Origin: CBDTTW01 sp965363675
GTDB lineage: Bacteria > Bacteroidota > Rhodothermia > Rhodothermales > DASSAV01
DNA length: 8,493 nucleotides
Direction: 5' to 3'
Assembly: GCA_965363675.1 (NCBI GenBank)
Contig: CBDTTW010000132.1
Location: 1-8,493 of the forward strand
Part shown: piece after piece, positions 6,265 through 8,493 of the stretch
How the letters are laid out: each line of letters opens with the position of its first letter
How positions within the stretch are numbered: position 1 is the stretch's first letter
The notes under the pieces: generated by a model
What the model was told of the DNA's origin: nothing
What the model saw: only the letters and a program-made list of their open reading frames with translations
Database searches by the model: none
Position numbers and translations under genes: made by a program

Positions 6265-7086
6265 TCAGCGCTTCTGGTAGAGGCGCGCCGGGCGGTCGAA
6301 CTCCTCGAAGGCCGCCGCGTGCTCCGAAAAGCGCAGGCTTTCCTTGGCGCCCAACCCCAGGAAGCCCCGGCGCACGAGGGCTTCGCGGAACAGCCCCACG
6401 GCCCGGTCCTGAAGGGGCCGGTCGAAGTAGATCAGCACGTTGCGGCACGAGACCAGGTGCATCTCCCCGAAGGCGTGGTCCGTCGAAAGGCTATGATCGG
6501 AGAAGACGACCCGCTTGCGCAGACTGCGGTCGATGATGCCCGAGCCATAGCTGGCAGTATAATAGTCCGCAAGCGAATGTTTTCCACCGGCGGCGCGGTA
6601 GTTTTCGGAGAACTGCGCGAACCGGTCGAGCGGGTAGATGCCGCTCTCGGCCTGAGCGAGGGCTTCGGGGTTGATGTCGGTGCCGTAGAAGGTTGTCCGG
6701 GCGTCGAGGCCCTCCTCGCGGAACAGAATCGCCAGCGAGTACAGCTCTTCGCCGGCGCTGCATCCGGCCACCCACACCTTGAGCGAGGGGTAAGTGCGCA
6801 GGTGCGGGGCCACGGTCCGGCGGAGCGCCCGGAAGTAGGCGGGGTCCCGAAACATCTCACTGACCTGCACCGTCAGGTAGCTCAGCATCTGCTGCATGAC
6901 GGCGGGCTCGTGCAGCACCCGGTCCTGCAAGGCCGAGAAGCTGCGGCAGCCGAAGCGCGCGCACGCCTGCCCGAGCCGCCGCTTGAGCGAGGCCGCCGCG
7001 TACTGCCGGAAGTCGTAGTGGTAGCGGACGAAGATGGCTTGCAGCAGCAGCCGCAGCTCGTAATCGTCGGGGGCGTCGGCGCTCAT
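6265..7086 (-). CDS. cheR: CheR-type protein-glutamate O-methyltransferase
   Basis: A 273-residue protein, close to the usual CheR length (about 275-290). The N-terminal helical domain (about 8-75) carries the basic DFRQYAAASLKRRL stretch that in CheR contacts the receptor methylation region. VSEMFRDPAYF (75-85) starts the catalytic domain. The SAM-binding motif is VWVAGCSAGEELYSLAIL (104-121), followed by FYGTDINPEAL (133-143) and CRNVLIYF (214-221). It transfers methyl groups from S-adenosylmethionine to receptor glutamates. There is no C-terminal TPR or pentapeptide-binding extension. No methyl-accepting receptor is in the window, so the substrate is unknown; the truncated hybrid kinase off the right edge is one candidate. 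The ATG (7084-7086) overlaps the upstream stop in ATGA, and no ribosome site is seen, so translational coupling is likely. Confidence 0.93.
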   Translation of the reverse strand: MSADAPDDYELRLLLQAIFVRYHYDFRQYAAASLKRRLGQACARFGCRSFSALQDRVLHEPAVMQQMLSYLTVQVSEMFRDPAYFRALRRTVAPHLRTYPSLKVWVAGCSAGEELYSLAILFREEGLDARTTFYGTDINPEALAQAESGIYPLDRFAQFSENYRAAGGKHSLADYYTASYGSGIIDRSLRKRVVFSDHSLSTDHAFGEMHLVSCRNVLIYFDRPLQDRAVGLFREALVRRGFLGLGAKESLRFSEHAAAFEEFDRPARLYQKR

Positions 7087-8468
7087 CGGCGGGGCATCCA
7101 GACGCGCACGAGGGAAAGCAGCTTGTCCACGTCGAGCGGCTTGGTGATGTAGTCGTTGGCGCCGGCGGCGAAGCAGGCGTCCTGATCATCCTGCATGGCC
7201 TTGGCCGTAAGCGCGATGATGGGCAGCTTTTTGCCGTAGGGCGCCGCGCGGATGGCGCGCGTGGCCTCGATGCCGTCCATCTCGGGCATCATGAGGTCCA
7301 TGAGCACCAGGTCCACCGGCGGGGAGCCGTCGCGGTGCGCCTCGCCGAGCGCCTCCAGGGCTTCGCGGCCGTTGCGGGCGATGCGCACCTGCGCCCCACG
7401 CGGCTCCAGGATGCTCGTCAGGGCGAACACGTTGCGCACGTCGTCCTCGACGACGAGGATGGTGCGCCCGTCGAGGACGGCGTCGCGGCTGCGGGCCTTT
7501 TCGAGCAGGCGCTGCTGCTCGGGGGGCAGCGCCGAAACCACCTGGTGCAGAAACAGGGTCACCTCGTCGAGCAGCCGTTCGGGCGACTTGGCGCCTTTGA
7601 TGATGATGGACTTCGAGTAGCGCCGCAGCCGCTGCTCCTCGTCGGGGGTGAGTTCGCGCCCGGTGTAGACGATGACGGGCGGGAAGGCGTAGCGGTCCTC
7701 CCGGCTGAGCGTTTCGAGGAGCGAGAAGCCGGAGGCGTCCGGCAGGCTCAGGTCGAGCACCATGCAGTCGAAGGTGCTCTCGCCGAGCAGCGCCAGGCAC
7801 TCGGCGGCGCTGCCGACGCCGACGGTCTCGATCTCGCCGCCGCCGAGCAGGGCGCGCAGGCTTTCCATCTGGCGCGGGTCGTCCTCCACGATGAGCACGC
7901 GCCGGAGGGTGCGCGTCAGGCGCGCTTCGAGCCGGCGGAAGGTCTCGACGAGCGCTTCGCGCTGGACCGGTTTGAGCAGATACCCGGCGGCGCCGAGCGA
8001 GTAGGCCGTCTCGGCGTAGTCGTCGGCCGAGACGACGTGCACGGGAATGTGGCGCGTGCGCGCGTCCGTCTTGACGCGGTCGAGCACCGAGAGGCCCGAG
8101 TGGTCGGGCAGGCCGATGTCCAGGATGATCGTCGCCGGCAGGAACTGCGCGGCCAGGGCGATGCCTTCCTCGGCCGAGCCGGCGACGAGGCACTGGAAGT
8201 CCATCTCGCGCGCCACGTCGCAGAGCACTTGGGCGAAGGCCGCGTCGTCCTCGACGATGAGCACCACCCGCCTGCCCCCGACGAGGCGGGCGCGGTCGTC
8301 CTCGGCCGGAGGCGCGGCCGAGGCGGTTGGCGCCGGCGGCGGGGCCTGCCGGCGGCGGGCAGGGGCGCTCGGGGAGGGCGGCGGGGCGCTCGGGGCGGGG
8401 GCTTCGTAGAGGCGCGGGGCGACGAGCGTAAAGGGGCTGCCGCGCCCTTCGGTGCTTCCGACGCTGGT
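7083..8468 (-). CDS. hybrid histidine kinase C-terminal part: HATPase tail plus three receiver domains (5' broken)
   Basis: Residue numbers here count from the first in-frame start codon, GTG 8267, which would give 394 residues. REC1 spans about 2-115 with Asp7/Asp8, Asp50 in IILDIGLPDHSG, Ser80 and Lys99. REC2 spans about 123-240 with Asp129/Asp130, Asp172 in MVLDLSLPDASG and Thr202, but the Lys is followed by Gly (IIIKGAKSPERL) instead of Pro. REC3 spans about 268-390 with Asp275/Asp276, Asp324 in VLMDLMMPEMDG, Thr354 and Lys376 (YITKP). The frame continues upstream of 8267 to 8468 through a Pro/Ala-rich linker into the end of a kinase ATPase domain, so GTG 8267 is unlikely to be the true start. 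An in-frame TAG at 8469-8471 interrupts it. From the receivers I recall the closest relatives as poly-HAMP hybrid kinases (Nik1-like), but the sensor part is not visible. It heads the cassette, and its stop overlaps cheR in ATGA. Confidence 0.85.
   Translation of the reverse strand, partial: TSVGSTEGRGSPFTLVAPRLYEAPAPSAPPPSPSAPARRRQAPPPAPTASAAPPAEDDRARLVGGRRVVLIVEDDAAFAQVLCDVAREMDFQCLVAGSAEEGIALAAQFLPATIILDIGLPDHSGLSVLDRVKTDARTRHIPVHVVSADDYAETAYSLGAAGYLLKPVQREALVETFRRLEARLTRTLRRVLIVEDDPRQMESLRALLGGGEIETVGVGSAAECLALLGESTFDCMVLDLSLPDASGFSLLETLSREDRYAFPPVIVYTGRELTPDEEQRLRRYSKSIIIKGAKSPERLLDEVTLFLHQVVSALPPEQQRLLEKARSRDAVLDGRTILVVEDDVRNVFALTSILEPRGAQVRIARNGREALEALGEAHRDGSPPVDLVLMDLMMPEMDGIEATRAIRAAPYGKKLPIIALTAKAMQDDQDACFAAGANDYITKPLDVDKLLSLVRVWMPRR
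8403..8468 (-). other. remnant of HATPase_c C-terminus fused in frame to the triple receiver
   Basis: Read on the minus strand in the receiver frame, this gives GSTEGRGSPFTLVAPRLYEAP after TSV. It matches the closing segment of histidine-kinase ATPase domains (V-S-x-x-G-x-G-S-x-F-T-L-x-x-P). It is followed by about 45 residues rich in Pro, Ala and Arg that link to REC1. This shows the gene is a hybrid kinase and not a free-standing regulator. Confidence 0.65.
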
Positions 8469-8493
8469 CTATGGCGCTCCGGCCCGCGCGCGG
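8469..8493 (-). other. window edge: in-frame stop upstream of the hybrid kinase, continuity lost
   Basis: TAG at 8469-8471 (CTA on the plus strand) stops the kinase frame immediately upstream of the ATPase tail. In the remaining 22 bases, none of the three minus frames gives a recognisable continuation of the ATPase domain. Possible explanations are a true nonsense mutation, an indel, or poor sequence at a contig end. Confidence 0.5.

Noticed and set aside
6245..6448. Upstream extension of the CheB frame by 68 codons
   Set aside because: The extra residues are Pro/Arg/Gly-rich and would overlap cheR by 184 bases; conserved CheB sequence begins just after ATG 6244.
8311..8400. G-rich, GGCG-repeating stretch as a possible repeat element or G-quadruplex array
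   Set aside because: It translates in frame as a Pro/Ala-rich linker between the kinase ATPase tail and REC1, which explains the composition.

Overview
The window is about 70% G+C, with dense protein-coding sequence on both strands and both ends inside genes. The best lineage clue is the partial first gene, a DUF4249-type protein. That family is largely confined to Bacteroidota and relatives, so the G+C content suggests the Rhodothermia (Rhodothermota/Salinibacter-like) rather than a typical low-G+C Bacteroidota. This is inference from one family plus base composition. No rRNA, tRNA, CRISPR array, transposase or phage gene was seen.

Layout. Plus strand: the C-terminal part of a DUF4249 protein (3-662); a 129-base gap with a possible promoter (721-749) and a small hairpin; an acyl-CoA dehydrogenase-fold flavoprotein (792-1976) that appears to lack the catalytic glutamate; a 16-codon mini-ORF (1977-2027); and a PAS-type sensor histidine kinase with a degenerate receiver-like N-terminus (2024-3625). 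Minus strand, read from the right edge: the end of a hybrid histidine kinase with three receiver domains (7083-8468, broken at its 5' side), CheR (6265-7086), CheB methylesterase (5657-6244) and a REC-PAS-PAS-histidine kinase (3591-5660). The two kinase genes converge tail to tail and overlap by 35 bases.

How it works together. The four minus-strand genes form a tight operon: two of the three junctions are 4-base ATGA overlaps and the third is a 20-base gap. The order hybrid kinase/triple REC, cheR, cheB, receiver protein is one I recall as a recurring cassette outside the classical chemotaxis operons, often with a poly-HAMP hybrid kinase. It pairs receptor-type methylation and demethylation enzymes with phosphorelay proteins, and no CheA, CheW or methyl-accepting receptor is visible here. 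CheR and CheB probably tune a sensor by reversible methylation, but that sensor is outside the window. The last gene adds a complete kinase to the receiver. The plus-strand kinase closely resembles the minus-strand one in its catalytic core. Their conserved 3' ends make an imperfect inverted repeat around the convergence point.

Nothing here is clearly a new system. The points most worth a second look are the dehydrogenase without its usual base, the convergent paralogous kinases, the CheR/CheB cassette without a visible receptor, and the in-frame stop that breaks the hybrid kinase near the right edge.
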